A stretch of DNA of 51,036 nt from Oxalobacteraceae bacterium (GTDB lineage Bacteria; Pseudomonadota; Gammaproteobacteria; Burkholderiales; Burkholderiaceae_D). Position numbers and translations under genes: made by a program. The notes below the pieces were generated by a model. It ran no database searches and was not told the DNA's origin. It saw only the letters and a program-made list of their open reading frames with translations. The stretch covers positions 1 to 51,036 of the forward strand of contig JAIXYM010000109.1 in NCBI GenBank assembly GCA_027490255.1, read 5' to 3'. Numbering within the stretch: the stretch's first letter is position 1; the number at the start of each line of letters is the position of its first letter. Below are positions 1 through 7,856 of the stretch, in pieces.

Positions 1-2
1 CC

Positions 3-386
3 GTTGATGGTGCTGATCTTGATGGTAAGTGGTTGGTGACACTGGCAAAGACGCAGGGTGAGGAATTCTCTCTGATGCCGGTACTGAGTTCTCAGGGTGC
101 TCTCACGCTGACGGGTAAAAATATCAAGCAGCAGCAAAAAAATACGCTGATATCGCTCGGGTTTGCAAAAGAGGTGCCAAATGGCGTTCAAGCTTCCTAT
201 GACTATGCCAATGGTGTTCTCAAGCTTAATGGCAAAGTCAGTAATGCTGCTTTGCTCGACACCATGCTGCAAAATATGGATCAGCAAATTCGCGGTTTCC
301 TGACAGGGCAGCAGATACGCGCTAATGGCGGCGGGCCCGAGCAGCAAGAACTCGAAGAACCTTCAGCGCAAGACCTTGAAACCTGA
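3..386 (+). CDS. C-terminal part of an unknown protein (5' end outside window)
   Basis: The reading frame is open from the first complete codon, so the gene starts upstream of the window and only about 127 C-terminal residues are seen. The sequence is polar and non-membrane, with a run GKNIKQQQKN and an acidic tail (EQQELEEPSAQ). I do not recognise the family. The TTG at 33 is just the first start-like codon inside the frame and is unlikely to be the real start. The stop lies directly before the DCC-family gene on the same strand, so the two may be co-transcribed. Function unknown. Confidence 0.6.
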   Translation, partial: VDGADLDGKWLVTLAKTQGEEFSLMPVLSSQGALTLTGKNIKQQQKNTLISLGFAKEVPNGVQASYDYANGVLKLNGKVSNAALLDTMLQNMDQQIRGFLTGQQIRANGGGPEQQELEEPSAQDLET

Positions 387-387
387 C

Positions 388-765
388 GTGACCTTAGTTA
401 TCTATGATGGCGCTTGTCCGTTTTGTTCTGCCTATGTTCGGCTGCATCGGTTTCGCGAGGATATCGGTCCGGTCGAATTACTGAGCGCTCGCGCTACTGA
501 CGATCGCATTGCGCATTACCAGCAACAGGGATTTGATCTAGACCAGGGCATGTTATTGGTGATGGGAGACGTGGTCCATGCCGGTGCCGACGCCATGCAT
601 GTCATGGCAGCCTGCAGTACATCGTCAGGTTGGTTCAATCGCTGTAATCGATGGATTTTTTCTTCTCGGCGTCTGTCGCGACTGATGTATCCCATTCTCA
701 GAGCGGGTCGTCGGCTCGCTTTGTTGCTGCTGGGTGTGCCTCTGGTTCGTAAAAATCACCACTGA
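388..765 (+). CDS. DCC-family thiol-disulfide oxidoreductase-like protein (DUF393)
   Basis: The protein opens with VTLVIYDGACPFC, the DGxCxxC signature of the DCC (DUF393) family, whose members have a thioredoxin-like redox CxxC. The C-terminus is basic with a hydrophobic stretch (LALLLLGVPLV), so peripheral membrane association is possible. I chose GTG 388 because family members begin a few residues before the DGxCxxC motif; an upstream ATG at 325 would add 21 residues but overlap the preceding gene by about 60 bp. The gene runs tail to tail with an HTTM-like membrane protein and overlaps its end by 10 bp. DCC and HTTM-type proteins are often found together, which supports a shared redox or membrane role. 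The substrate is unknown. Confidence 0.82.
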   Translation: MTLVIYDGACPFCSAYVRLHRFREDIGPVELLSARATDDRIAHYQQQGFDLDQGMLLVMGDVVHAGADAMHVMAACSTSSGWFNRCNRWIFSSRRLSRLMYPILRAGRRLALLLLGVPLVRKNHH

Positions 766-1562
766 GCCGAGCAGTACACAATCGCTGGAAAATTAACAAT
801 CCACGCCCAGAAAAAGCGGTTCAGTCCGAAAAATCGGAATACCAGAAAATGAAATACCGCAGCGATCCCGCAGCCAACCAGTGCCCATGCGGGTCCGGCG
901 ATGGTGAGCGGAAAGCAGCATTCCCAGAGAATGAACGCCCACGAGCAAGTTATGGCGACGATGGGTTTTCGAAACAGACTTTGCTTGTTTCGCGGACCGT
1001 ATAAACCACCATCCAGAAAAAAGATCAGCGCACTGCCATCGCGCCATGCGGGTGAAAATAATTTAATCGCACCAGAAATGAAATAAGAGCTCATTGCATG
1101 AATCGTGACGTACCAGAGCCCTGCTTTCCAAGCGAGCACCGGTCCCACCCAGAGTGAGGCCACATTGGCTATCACCAACCCCGTCAGCGCCACAATGGTC
1201 ATGAAATCACTGCCGCCGTTGAAAGCGCCGCGCCAGCGTATCAGTATCAACATGGTGCTTGCGAAAAGTAGCAGGGCACTAATTGGGCTGCTGCCTGCAA
1301 ACAGACTGGCTGCGGCACCGGCACGCAGCAGCAAATGCAGATGATGTATGCGATCACGATAAAGTACATCGAATGCCTTGCGCAGCCAGTCCGGCGCATG
1401 CGCCACATCCCCTCGCTGCACTTGCCAAGACCAGACACCCTCAGAACTCGTCGCCGCGCGCATCCGTAAAAATTCCAGTGTCTGTATCAGCAAACTGATC
1501 GCGCACAGACATTCCAGTGCACGGACAGAAGCGTACAAACTGATTGGAGCGCTGATACTCAT
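756..1562 (-). CDS. HTTM-like (vitamin K-dependent carboxylase-related) integral membrane protein
   Basis: This 268-residue protein has several hydrophobic segments (about residues 15-30, 85-108, 122-142, 145-165, 200-220, 225-245). Around residues 160-179 it carries YFISGAIKLFSP followed by WRDGSAL, the Y-x-SG-x-x-K...W-x-DG pattern of HTTM / vitamin K-dependent gamma-carboxylase-like proteins, and GGSDFMT precedes it. Most bacterial members have no known substrate. Its start codon overlaps the stop of the upstream minus-strand gene (1559-2068) in an ATGA arrangement, so the two are translationally coupled. The 3' end overlaps the convergent DCC-family gene. The family call is moderately sure; the function is not known. 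Confidence 0.75.
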   Translation of the reverse strand: MSISAPISLYASVRALECLCAISLLIQTLEFLRMRAATSSEGVWSWQVQRGDVAHAPDWLRKAFDVLYRDRIHHLHLLLRAGAAASLFAGSSPISALLLFASTMLILIRWRGAFNGGSDFMTIVALTGLVIANVASLWVGPVLAWKAGLWYVTIHAMSSYFISGAIKLFSPAWRDGSALIFFLDGGLYGPRNKQSLFRKPIVAITCSWAFILWECCFPLTIAGPAWALVGCGIAAVFHFLVFRFFGLNRFFWAWIVNFPAIVYCSAQW

Positions 1563-2068
1563 GCGTTCTGTACCGGTGAAGTGACCACAGCCATGCTTTC
1601 GTCAGGTTCGCTGCGGGGCGGTATTAGCCGCAGTTGGAATTGATACTGGATCGCCTCAGCGCGCAACATGGAGCGCACCAGCCGCTCGACTAACTGGTAG
1701 GTCACCAGATCGCGCACATCGCCGTCATCGGGTATGGACTGTACGTCGGCGCTGAGATGATCAACCAGGTTCTGGTTGGCCAGTGCCAAGTTGTTGCGGG
1801 GGTTATGAAACAGATCACCGAGATGAAAGGGCGCCCGCGGCATGAACATTTCCCATGACTGCCACTGTCCTGTGCTGTCCAGAATGCGGACAAATAATCT
1901 TGGCTGGTGACCAAGGCCATGATAGAAGCGCCAGTTAGGAAAAAAGCTGCGCAACAAAAATAGCCAGGGTCCGGAAATCACCTTCCCCCGACGCAGCAGA
2001 CTGGCCAGCAGAAAAATGAAGTAAGCAGCAATCAGAAGAAGGCTGATGTCCGATGCGCTCGGTGTCAT
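1559..2068 (-). CDS. Small membrane-anchored protein coupled to HTTM-like gene
   Basis: A 169-residue protein with one N-terminal hydrophobic segment (about residues 8-24, ISLLLIAAYFIFLLASLLRR) followed by a soluble, Arg- and Leu-rich body. It is the first gene of a two-gene unit with the HTTM-like protein, with a 4-bp ATGA overlap. I do not recognise a family. The topology suggests a single-pass anchor with a soluble domain, possibly a partner of the membrane protein. No clear Shine-Dalgarno sequence precedes the ATG. Confidence 0.7.
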   Translation of the reverse strand: MTPSASDISLLLIAAYFIFLLASLLRRGKVISGPWLFLLRSFFPNWRFYHGLGHQPRLFVRILDSTGQWQSWEMFMPRAPFHLGDLFHNPRNNLALANQNLVDHLSADVQSIPDDGDVRDLVTYQLVERLVRSMLRAEAIQYQFQLRLIPPRSEPDESMAVVTSPVQNA

Positions 2069-2121
2069 GTGGGTGGTTTGGTTAGTGTCGTCCCTGAAAT
2101 TTTACGCGAAGCACCCTCAAG

Positions 2122-2176
2122 GGTTGCTACTTAAGGTCTGCTACTTAAGGTCTGCTACGTATGGACTGCTGCTTGG
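2122..2176. repeat. 14-bp tandem repeat, about four copies
   Basis: Units of the form GGTCTGCTACTTAA repeat head to tail at 2122-2134 (one base short), 2135-2148, 2149-2162 and 2163-2176, the last two diverged. They lie between the divergent genes at 2068 and 2303. Just downstream, CCCCCT (2206-2211) and AGGGGG (2217-2222) form a 6-bp GC hairpin with no T tract. Both could affect transcription of lpxO; that is inference. Confidence 0.8.
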
Positions 2177-2302
2177 GGTAGTCCAGAGGCTCTCAGGGGT
2201 TGCGTCCCCCTAGACGAGGGGGCAGGCCAGTGTCTGAAGGGATTTCCCCATGCTGGGGCCGCATTGTTTAAAATCACGCCTTGAATCTTTCAGAGGTTGC
2301 GG

Positions 2303-3220
2303 ATGAATGCAGGAATGATAGAAACAAGGCACTGGATACTGGCGATATTCATCGTCTCAGCGCTGTACGTGCATTTCCGCGGGACAGTCCGTTTTGGATT
2401 GCTACGGGCGCTGACTGACTTTACCGTACTACTGGCACCGGTCAATGCGATCATGTACCTGTTCTCGCGTACGCGGCGCACCGCTTATATCGACCCTAGT
2501 GAGTTTCCCGAACTTGCACCCCTGCAGGCCAACTGGCAAGTCATTCGTGATGAAGCCATGGCACTGGCCGATGGTGGACAGATACGCGCGGCCTCGGGTT
2601 ACAACGATATTGGTTTCAATTCTTTCTTTCGCACGGGTTGGAAGCGTTTTTATCTGAGCTGGTACGGGCGCGATCTGCCCTCGGCCATGCAGAGCTGCCC
2701 CAAGACGCTGGCTCTGCTTAAGCAAATTCCCAATGTCAAAGCGGCGATGTTTGCCTCGTTACCTCCCGGCGCCACTCTGGTACGGCACCGTGATCCCTAT
2801 GCGGGCTCGCTGCGTTATCACCTTGGATTGGTCACGCCCAATGACCCTGGCTGCTACATTGAAGTCGATGGTCAGCCCTATCATTGGCGTGATGGCGAGG
2901 CAGTGATGTTCGACGAGACCTTCATTCATCATGCGGCCAACACCACGGAGCATCAGCGTGTCGTGCTGTTTTGCGATATCGAGCGTCCCCTTTGGACAGC
3001 GCCGGCGCGCTGGTTCAATCGGCTGTTTGCGAAATACGTGATGGCAACGGCATCCTCGCAGAACGTGGAAGGGGAATCGATAGGCTGGTTGAACCAGTTT
3101 TTTAGCATTGCCTACCATCTTCGCGTTCAGGGCAAAAAGCTCAAGGTCAGCAGCCGCTCCCTGTATTACCTAGCCAAATGGGGCGCTATCGGCGGTGCGC
3201 TATGGTTGATTTTCTGGTGA
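2303..3220 (+). CDS. lpxO: LpxO-type lipid A beta-hydroxylase (Fe(II)/2-oxoglutarate dioxygenase)
   Basis: The protein belongs to the aspartyl/asparaginyl beta-hydroxylase fold and resembles LpxO along its whole length: an N-terminal membrane anchor with SALYVHFRGTVRF, then the PVNAIMYLFS stretch, YNDIGFNSFF and the metal-binding HRDPYAGSLRYHLGL (His and Asp near residues 162/164), with the distal His in FIHHAAN. LpxO hydroxylates the secondary 3'-acyl chain of lipid A at the inner membrane using O2 and 2-oxoglutarate, a change to surface properties. Length (305 residues) fits the family. ATG 2303 is preceded by AGAGG at about 2292-2296; a TTG six bases upstream is less likely. Upstream DNA carries tandem repeats and a hairpin. 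Confidence 0.92.
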   Translation: MNAGMIETRHWILAIFIVSALYVHFRGTVRFGLLRALTDFTVLLAPVNAIMYLFSRTRRTAYIDPSEFPELAPLQANWQVIRDEAMALADGGQIRAASGYNDIGFNSFFRTGWKRFYLSWYGRDLPSAMQSCPKTLALLKQIPNVKAAMFASLPPGATLVRHRDPYAGSLRYHLGLVTPNDPGCYIEVDGQPYHWRDGEAVMFDETFIHHAANTTEHQRVVLFCDIERPLWTAPARWFNRLFAKYVMATASSQNVEGESIGWLNQFFSIAYHLRVQGKKLKVSSRSLYYLAKWGAIGGALWLIFW

Positions 3221-3360
3221 TTGTGGCGACATCTTAGTGATTCGGGCCGCAATGCGAGCATGGCACTGGTTTTGACCGCCTCGAAGTTTCTTATTTACAA
3301 TTTTTCTGAAAATTGCTAGATTCCGGGGCATTCACACATCCCGACACGGACGTGTCCCCG

Positions 3361-3753
3361 ATGAGTCTTCCGTTCCCCTACAAAGTCATGTCTGTTGCGC
3401 TGGCTGGCTGCCTTGGCGGCTGCGCGAGCCAGTCCGAGCTCACGGCTTTGCGTCTTGATCCCGGCAATCCCAAATATCGCACTGAGGACTGCCAGCGCAG
3501 TATCGAAGGTGGCACCGTGCATCGCGATATCAAAAGCGTGACCATGGTGGCCACACCGGTTTTGTTGGTTGTCAGCGGCGGGTTATTGCTACCGGTGCTG
3601 GCTGCCAATGCCGGGCTGGATGCGGCAGATCGCATCGATGCATCCAATATGGCGAACCGATGTGGTTCCCGTGGTGAAAGTGGCGCTGAAATTGCTGGCA
3701 GTGTTGCGACCGGCGCTGCACTGGGTGCGGCGACTGGGCTGGCACCAAAATGA
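3361..3753 (+). CDS. Small lipoprotein with C-terminal glycine-rich segment
   Basis: ATG 3361 gives a signal peptide ending in the lipobox LGGC, so the mature protein begins CASQSE and is lipid-anchored. The 130-residue precursor has a hydrophobic stretch in the middle (VATPVLLVVSGGLLLPVLAAN) and a glycine/alanine-rich end (GSVATGAALGAATGLAP) like glycine-zipper lipoproteins. No enzyme motif is visible. The open frame extends upstream to a TTG at 3313, but the lipobox position favours 3361. The stop codon lies inside a 15-bp tandem repeat that runs into the next gene's leader. Confidence 0.72.
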   Translation: MSLPFPYKVMSVALAGCLGGCASQSELTALRLDPGNPKYRTEDCQRSIEGGTVHRDIKSVTMVATPVLLVVSGGLLLPVLAANAGLDAADRIDASNMANRCGSRGESGAEIAGSVATGAALGAATGLAPK

Positions 3754-3826
3754 GAAGCACCGCATTGAGAAGCACTACGTTGAGACGCACCGCATCGAGA
3801 AGCACCAAATTGAAAGACCTACCATT
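3752..3826 (+). repeat. 15-bp tandem repeat spanning a gene junction, five copies
   Basis: Units of the form GAGAAGCACCGCATT follow one another at 3752-3766, 3767-3781, 3782-3796, 3797-3811 and, diverged, 3812-3826. The first unit begins inside the stop codon of the lipoprotein gene. Because 15 is a multiple of three, the array stays open in the frame of the next gene and would encode Arg-Ser-Thr-x-Leu repeats if translated from an ATG at 3750. Confidence 0.9.
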
Positions 3827-3842
3827 GACTGACCTGCGCGCA

Positions 3843-4232
3843 ATGACGACACGTCTGGTTTGCTCGTTAACCCTGCTGGCGGTGTGCGGCAGCGTGCACG
3901 CCGGTTGGACTAGTATTGGCCGATTCGACCGCGGCGAGTTTTATATCGACCGCGGCACTATAGAAATCAAAGGTGATCAACGCGAAGTCTGGAGCATGAT
4001 GAATTACCGCAACCCGGAAATGCATCCAAATGGGAAAATTTTCCGGTCCACGCGCTCACTGCTGCAACTTCAGTGCAAAGCGAGATTGGCGCGAGGCGTC
4101 CACATGTCACATTTCACAGACGCCATGTTAGGCGGTAAGCAGATCAGCAAGATGGGCTCTCTGCCCGAGTGGGATCCTGTACCGCCCGGCACCCCCATGC
4201 GGGAAATTCTCGACCTTGTCTGCCGATCGTGA
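3843..4232 (+). CDS. Secreted protein of the surface-adhesin E-like family
   Basis: ATG 3843 yields a good signal peptide (MTTRLVCSLTLLAVCGSVHA) and a mature domain starting WTSIGRF. The pattern of an early Trp, a YIDRGTI strand, VWSMMNY, a basic RSTRSLLQLQCKA segment with a Cys and a second Cys near the end is that of small surface-adhesin protein E-like domains, which occur in many beta-proteobacteria. In-frame codons upstream to 3750 are the tandem repeat and would spoil the signal peptide, so I exclude them. The 3' end overlaps the next gene by 17 bp. The exact role is unknown; a periplasmic or cell-surface location is likely. Confidence 0.72.
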   Translation: MTTRLVCSLTLLAVCGSVHAGWTSIGRFDRGEFYIDRGTIEIKGDQREVWSMMNYRNPEMHPNGKIFRSTRSLLQLQCKARLARGVHMSHFTDAMLGGKQISKMGSLPEWDPVPPGTPMREILDLVCRS

Positions 4233-4977
4233 CACCACAGGCGGATTGCGCTGGCATCTGCGCGCTTTCTGGCAAAGGCGCCGCTGGCAATTCACGTCGG
4301 CACTGATTGCCGACTGGCTCAAGAGCACTCGTCCGGCATCGTCCCATTTACTTCTGATAGGCGGCAGCGCAGGTTGGATGATGTCATCGACCTGGTTGCA
4401 GCGCTTTCGGAAAATTGATCTGATCGATGTTGATCCTCATGCGTCCTGGCTGTTTCGACTGAACCACGGTCGTGCCTTGCGCGCTTCGGGTTCGCATCTG
4501 CAGTTTTTTCAAACGGATGGTCTGAAAGAGCTTGATCGTTTGCTCAGGGAGTCTCCAGAGGCGACGATTTTTTTCGATAACGTGCTCGGTCAGCATCTCT
4601 ACCGAGTTGGCGATATGGCGCGTGCCGAATCCGAGTTGCAGCAGATCGCCGCCCGGCTCAAAGGCCGGGATTGGGGGAGTGTGCACGACCTGTACTCCGG
4701 CCCCGTGGATAGCAACCGGGCGGTGCCGCAACCGGTATCGCGCTATGACGCGCTCAGCGATGCGCAGGGACTGTTGGTGAATGGTTTGCGCGAAACTCCT
4801 ATGCACAGGCTTTTGCTCTCTCAGGTCGGTGGGCATGATGAGTGGATGGATCATCTGACCTCGGGCCTATTCCCCATCGGGACGGCCAGCCAGCTGATTG
4901 CTTGGCCTTTCCTGCCGAATTATGCGCATTGGCTACAGGCTGGCTGGGTTGCTGGTTCTGGCTCAAGTTCCGGATGA
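4216..4977 (+). CDS. Class I SAM methyltransferase-like (spermidine synthase-like) protein
   Basis: The 253-residue protein has a Rossmann core: the glycine motif LLLIGGSAGWMM (about residues 45-56), an acidic strand end DLIDVDPHA (about 68-76) and a later TDG, similar to class I SAM-dependent methyltransferases and spermidine synthase-like proteins. FFDNVLGQHLY is the strand-4 region. The TTG start at 4216 is uncertain; it overlaps the previous gene by 17 bp and lacks a clear Shine-Dalgarno sequence, and the next ATG (about 4378) would remove the SAM motif. The substrate cannot be told from sequence. The compact same-strand spacing suggests co-expression with the upstream adhesin-E-like gene. 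Confidence 0.65.
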   Translation: MSADRDTTGGLRWHLRAFWQRRRWQFTSALIADWLKSTRPASSHLLLIGGSAGWMMSSTWLQRFRKIDLIDVDPHASWLFRLNHGRALRASGSHLQFFQTDGLKELDRLLRESPEATIFFDNVLGQHLYRVGDMARAESELQQIAARLKGRDWGSVHDLYSGPVDSNRAVPQPVSRYDALSDAQGLLVNGLRETPMHRLLLSQVGGHDEWMDHLTSGLFPIGTASQLIAWPFLPNYAHWLQAGWVAGSGSSSG

Positions 4978-5054
4978 TTTTGTCGATAACAATGAAACGG
5001 TAAAATCCATCACCACCCGGGTAAAACCCGCCGCTCGATTGCAAGAGGATTCAA

Positions 5055-5804
5055 ATGAGATACAAGTTCGTCAGTCTATTTTTGTCGATGCTGGTGGCTG
5101 CGCCTGCGCTGGCGACTGGCCCTGGGCCACAATGGGATTACTACGGTGACGCCGGTCCGGCGAAATGGGGTAGCGTTGACTCGGCCTTCAAGACCTGCGG
5201 TATCGGTAACCGTCAGTCGCCCATCAATATTGAAACTCGTGATGCGGAGAAGGGTGGGCTCAAGCCGATTATGTTCACCTACTTGCCTGGGCCTGCCGAG
5301 GTGATCAACAATGGGCATACCATTCAGGTTAACTTGCCTAACTCAGGCTCGGCACGTTTCGATGGTCTTGAATACAAGCTGGTGCAGTTTCATTTCCATA
5401 CACCCAGCGAAGAAAAAATCGACAGCATGGCTCAGCACATGGTGGCGCATTTTGTTCATCGTGCCGGTGACTCCAAACTTGCTGTCGTGGGTGTGTTGTT
5501 CAAGTTGGGCAAGGAAAACGCAGCGCTCAAAGTGGTGTTTGACAATCTGCCCAAAAAGCAGGGCCTCACGTTCGAGATCAAGGAATTCAATCCTGCTGAT
5601 TTAATTCCTTCCGATCCCACTTATTTTTCCTACGTCGGATCATTGACCACGCCACCTTGTACTGAAGATGTGAAATGGAATGTGATGCGTACGCCGATTG
5701 AGATTTCGTACGCACAGCTGGCAGCATTCAAAAAGCTTTACAAGATGAATGCGCGTCCGGTTCAGCCTCTCAATGGCCGACGCGTGCAAATGTTGCAGCA
5801 ATAA
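5055..5804 (+). CDS. Periplasmic alpha-class carbonic anhydrase
   Basis: A signal peptide (residues 1-20, ending APALA) precedes an alpha carbonic anhydrase domain with the QSPIN motif, FHFHTPSEE carrying the first two zinc His (H113, H115), a third His at H132 and the SLTTPPCTE segment with the gatekeeper threonines. The enzyme interconverts CO2 and bicarbonate in the periplasm. ATG 5055 follows AAGAGGA. One oddity: the residue two before the third zinc His, normally a Glu that holds this His (Glu117 in human CA II numbering), is Val here. The substitution may alter metal binding or rate. A bicarbonate transporter gene (sbtA) occurs 27 kb downstream but is not linked by operon. Confidence 0.93.
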   Translation: MRYKFVSLFLSMLVAAPALATGPGPQWDYYGDAGPAKWGSVDSAFKTCGIGNRQSPINIETRDAEKGGLKPIMFTYLPGPAEVINNGHTIQVNLPNSGSARFDGLEYKLVQFHFHTPSEEKIDSMAQHMVAHFVHRAGDSKLAVVGVLFKLGKENAALKVVFDNLPKKQGLTFEIKEFNPADLIPSDPTYFSYVGSLTTPPCTEDVKWNVMRTPIEISYAQLAAFKKLYKMNARPVQPLNGRRVQMLQQ

Positions 5805-5908
5805 CGTCAGCTTGAAAACGGTTTGCGGTTGAGATAGCTTTAAACTTCGAGGGGGGATGTGACGCTGGGGAGCTTTTCTACTGAGAGACTGTTTGATTAA
5901 ACCGTCGC

Positions 5909-6286
5909 TCAGATCTTGTCGAGAGACTCATGCAGTCGCAAGATTTTTTCCTTGAGCTCGGGGCGCGATTCCATCATGTCACCGTTGGCGAACAAATTTT
6001 TTCTCGCTACTGGCTCAGCAGGCTTAGGTTGTGCAACGGGTGATTTCATCATGAGATAAATCACGGTCAGCGAAACGCTTAGTATCAACCACACTATCCA
6101 TACACTGCCGCCGGGCAGCACGCCCAGAGTCGCGACACTGCCTAGATCACTTAACCAGCCCGACCAGTTCAGCTTCAGCCACCAGAGAACATTGCCTTGT
6201 GACTTGCTGATCCACGCAGATACTGCAAGAAACAGGCTCCAGTTCGCCAGCAGTAGTAGTGCAGAAATGCGGTGTCTGGATTGCAT
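5909..6286 (-). CDS. Small two-pass membrane protein with cytoplasmic tail, unknown
   Basis: This 125-residue protein has two hydrophobic segments (about residues 8-25 and 50-78) and a charged C-terminal tail (SRPELKEKILRLHESLDKI) predicted to be helical. It is the second gene of a two-gene unit, 9 bp after a coiled-coil protein gene, and lies head to head with a ParA-type ATPase beyond that. I do not recognise a family. Its setting suggests that it may anchor the coiled-coil protein at the inner membrane; that is inference only. Confidence 0.65.
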   Translation of the reverse strand: MQSRHRISALLLLANWSLFLAVSAWISKSQGNVLWWLKLNWSGWLSDLGSVATLGVLPGGSVWIVWLILSVSLTVIYLMMKSPVAQPKPAEPVARKNLFANGDMMESRPELKEKILRLHESLDKI

Positions 6287-6295
6287 GAACGTCGA

Positions 6296-6763
6296 TCAGC
6301 CTTTGAGCGTGGAGACCAGTTTGTCGTGCAGCGACTCGGCAATCTGCATGCGCAGCTTAGAAGTCTCGTGCACTTCCTGCTCGCCACGATAAGCATTGGA
6401 CACCAGTTCGGAGGCGAGGCTGCGGACTCCTTCGATTTCCGAATCCAGTGCGTCGATGCGAGCCCGCAGGGTTTTTTGTTCCTGAATCTTGCCGCCAATC
6501 AGGCGTATCGCTGCATGTACCTGGGTCCAGGCTTGCAGACGCGGGTCGTTGATTTTCAGGCTATCGAAAACATCTTGCATCGATTCACCCAGATTAACCA
6601 AAGCCTCCGCAGATAATGGCTCAGAATCTATTTTTAGTTTATGTTCGAGTTTATCTTCCGATTTCAGATGCTCATTAATCGAGATAACCTGCCCGCCAGC
6701 GTCAGACCAGCCCGATTTAGGCTCGAATCGCATCATTGTCGGTTTTGTCGATGACTTTCCCAT
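6296..6763 (-). CDS. Soluble coiled-coil protein divergent from ParA-like gene
   Basis: The 155-residue soluble protein has a long helical, heptad-rich stretch from about residue 85 to 150 (QEQKTLRARIDALDSEIEGV and following). No enzyme motif or signal peptide is seen. ATG is preceded on the minus strand by AGAGAGGTAA, a good Shine-Dalgarno site. It heads a two-gene unit with a membrane protein and shares a 153-bp intergenic region with the divergent ParA-type ATPase gene. Such partners of ParA-type ATPases are often adaptor proteins, but no homology is claimed here. Confidence 0.7.
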   Translation of the reverse strand: MGKSSTKPTMMRFEPKSGWSDAGGQVISINEHLKSEDKLEHKLKIDSEPLSAEALVNLGESMQDVFDSLKINDPRLQAWTQVHAAIRLIGGKIQEQKTLRARIDALDSEIEGVRSLASELVSNAYRGEQEVHETSKLRMQIAESLHDKLVSTLKG

Positions 6764-6916
6764 AACTAATTACCTCTCTTGCAAAATAATCTTGTATTCG
6801 TGGAAAAAGCTGATCTATACTCTGACGTGATAATATGGCAAAACTTCCCCTCAAGCAACGTTAAAATTATAATTCGCTAAAAAATCAACGGCTTGCGGCC
6901 GAATCAAAGGAATACC

Positions 6917-7783
6917 ATGAGCAACGCACTCAAGATCCTTATTACCAGCCAAAAGGGTGGGGTTGGTAAAAGTACGGTTTCGGCGAATTTAGCCGCGTAT
7001 TTTTCTTATATATCTGGCAAAAAAACGTCATTAATCGATTTTGATCATCAGGCAACTGCCGGAAAATGGGTCAAAAAGGCTTATCCAATTGGCATCGATT
7101 GCATGACGGTAGATTTGCCAAATGCAAAAGGATCGGGAATCGCGCTACTCAAAGCTAAAGAAGCTTTGCGCAAATGTGTCGATACCATGGAGGTCGTGAT
7201 TACCGACCTGACTTGGACCGATGTATTGCCGCCGGATTTTCTGTTCGAATTTGATCTGGTGCTGGTGCCCAGCTCGCTGTCACGGGTTGAGCTCGATAGC
7301 ACGCTCGAGTTCGTCAACCGTTTTTCCTTTGTTTTCAATTCCCGTCTGCGCAATCCCCCCAAGCTGGTCATCGTTCCTAGCCGCGTCGACAACCTGCAGA
7401 CCTACGAGAGTATTTTCTCCAAGTCGTTCAATGCCGGTTTCTTCTTGTCGCCGCCTGTGATGTACAGCACGAGCGCCAATGAATTCTTCGGCACCGAATT
7501 CTTTGTGATGACGACCAACAAGGAGATTCGCGAGAACTTCATCGAGTTCGGCCGTTCCATCGAGCAGTTGGGTGAAATCGAAGCCGATCTCAAGCTCAAT
7601 ACGCGGCAAAATGCGCTTACCCACAAGGTCAGCGGTTCTATCCTGGATCGTTTCCGTGCCGTGCGAAATTCCAGCGAAAACCCCTCGGTTCGAGCAGCTG
7701 CCAATGACAGCGCGCGAATCAAGCCCGGTGGCCGGATCAAAGCGGTAATCCCTTCATTCCTGATGATGGGTCGCGACGGCTAA
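6917..7783 (+). CDS. ParA/MinD-family ATPase
   Basis: The protein starts SNALKILITSQKGGVGKST, a deviant Walker A motif (KGGVGKST, residues 13-20) with the signature lysine of ParA/MinD ATPases; DFDHQATAGK (41-50) stands where ParA proteins have DxDPQG, and VVITDL is the Walker B-like strand. Such ATPases position cargo such as plasmids, chemoreceptor arrays, flagella or division sites by cycling between dimer and monomer. No parB or parS-like gene is adjacent. ATG 6917 follows AAAGGA; the frame extends to a TTG at 6893 that lacks this signal. Neighbours are a divergent coiled-coil/membrane pair and the convergent motB unit, so a motility role is possible. Confidence 0.88.
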   Translation: MSNALKILITSQKGGVGKSTVSANLAAYFSYISGKKTSLIDFDHQATAGKWVKKAYPIGIDCMTVDLPNAKGSGIALLKAKEALRKCVDTMEVVITDLTWTDVLPPDFLFEFDLVLVPSSLSRVELDSTLEFVNRFSFVFNSRLRNPPKLVIVPSRVDNLQTYESIFSKSFNAGFFLSPPVMYSTSANEFFGTEFFVMTTNKEIRENFIEFGRSIEQLGEIEADLKLNTRQNALTHKVSGSILDRFRAVRNSSENPSVRAAANDSARIKPGGRIKAVIPSFLMMGRDG

Positions 7784-7856
7784 GGCTGGATCAAAACAGA
7801 AATCTCCAGTCTCGCTGGAGTACGCATTTCGGCTCGCAGAGAGCCCACTAGTCGGA

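Noticed and set aside
3750..3842. N-terminal Arg-Ser-Thr repeat extension of the adhesin-E-like protein
   Set aside because: It is the translated tandem repeat and would bury the signal peptide; ATG 3843 is a better start.
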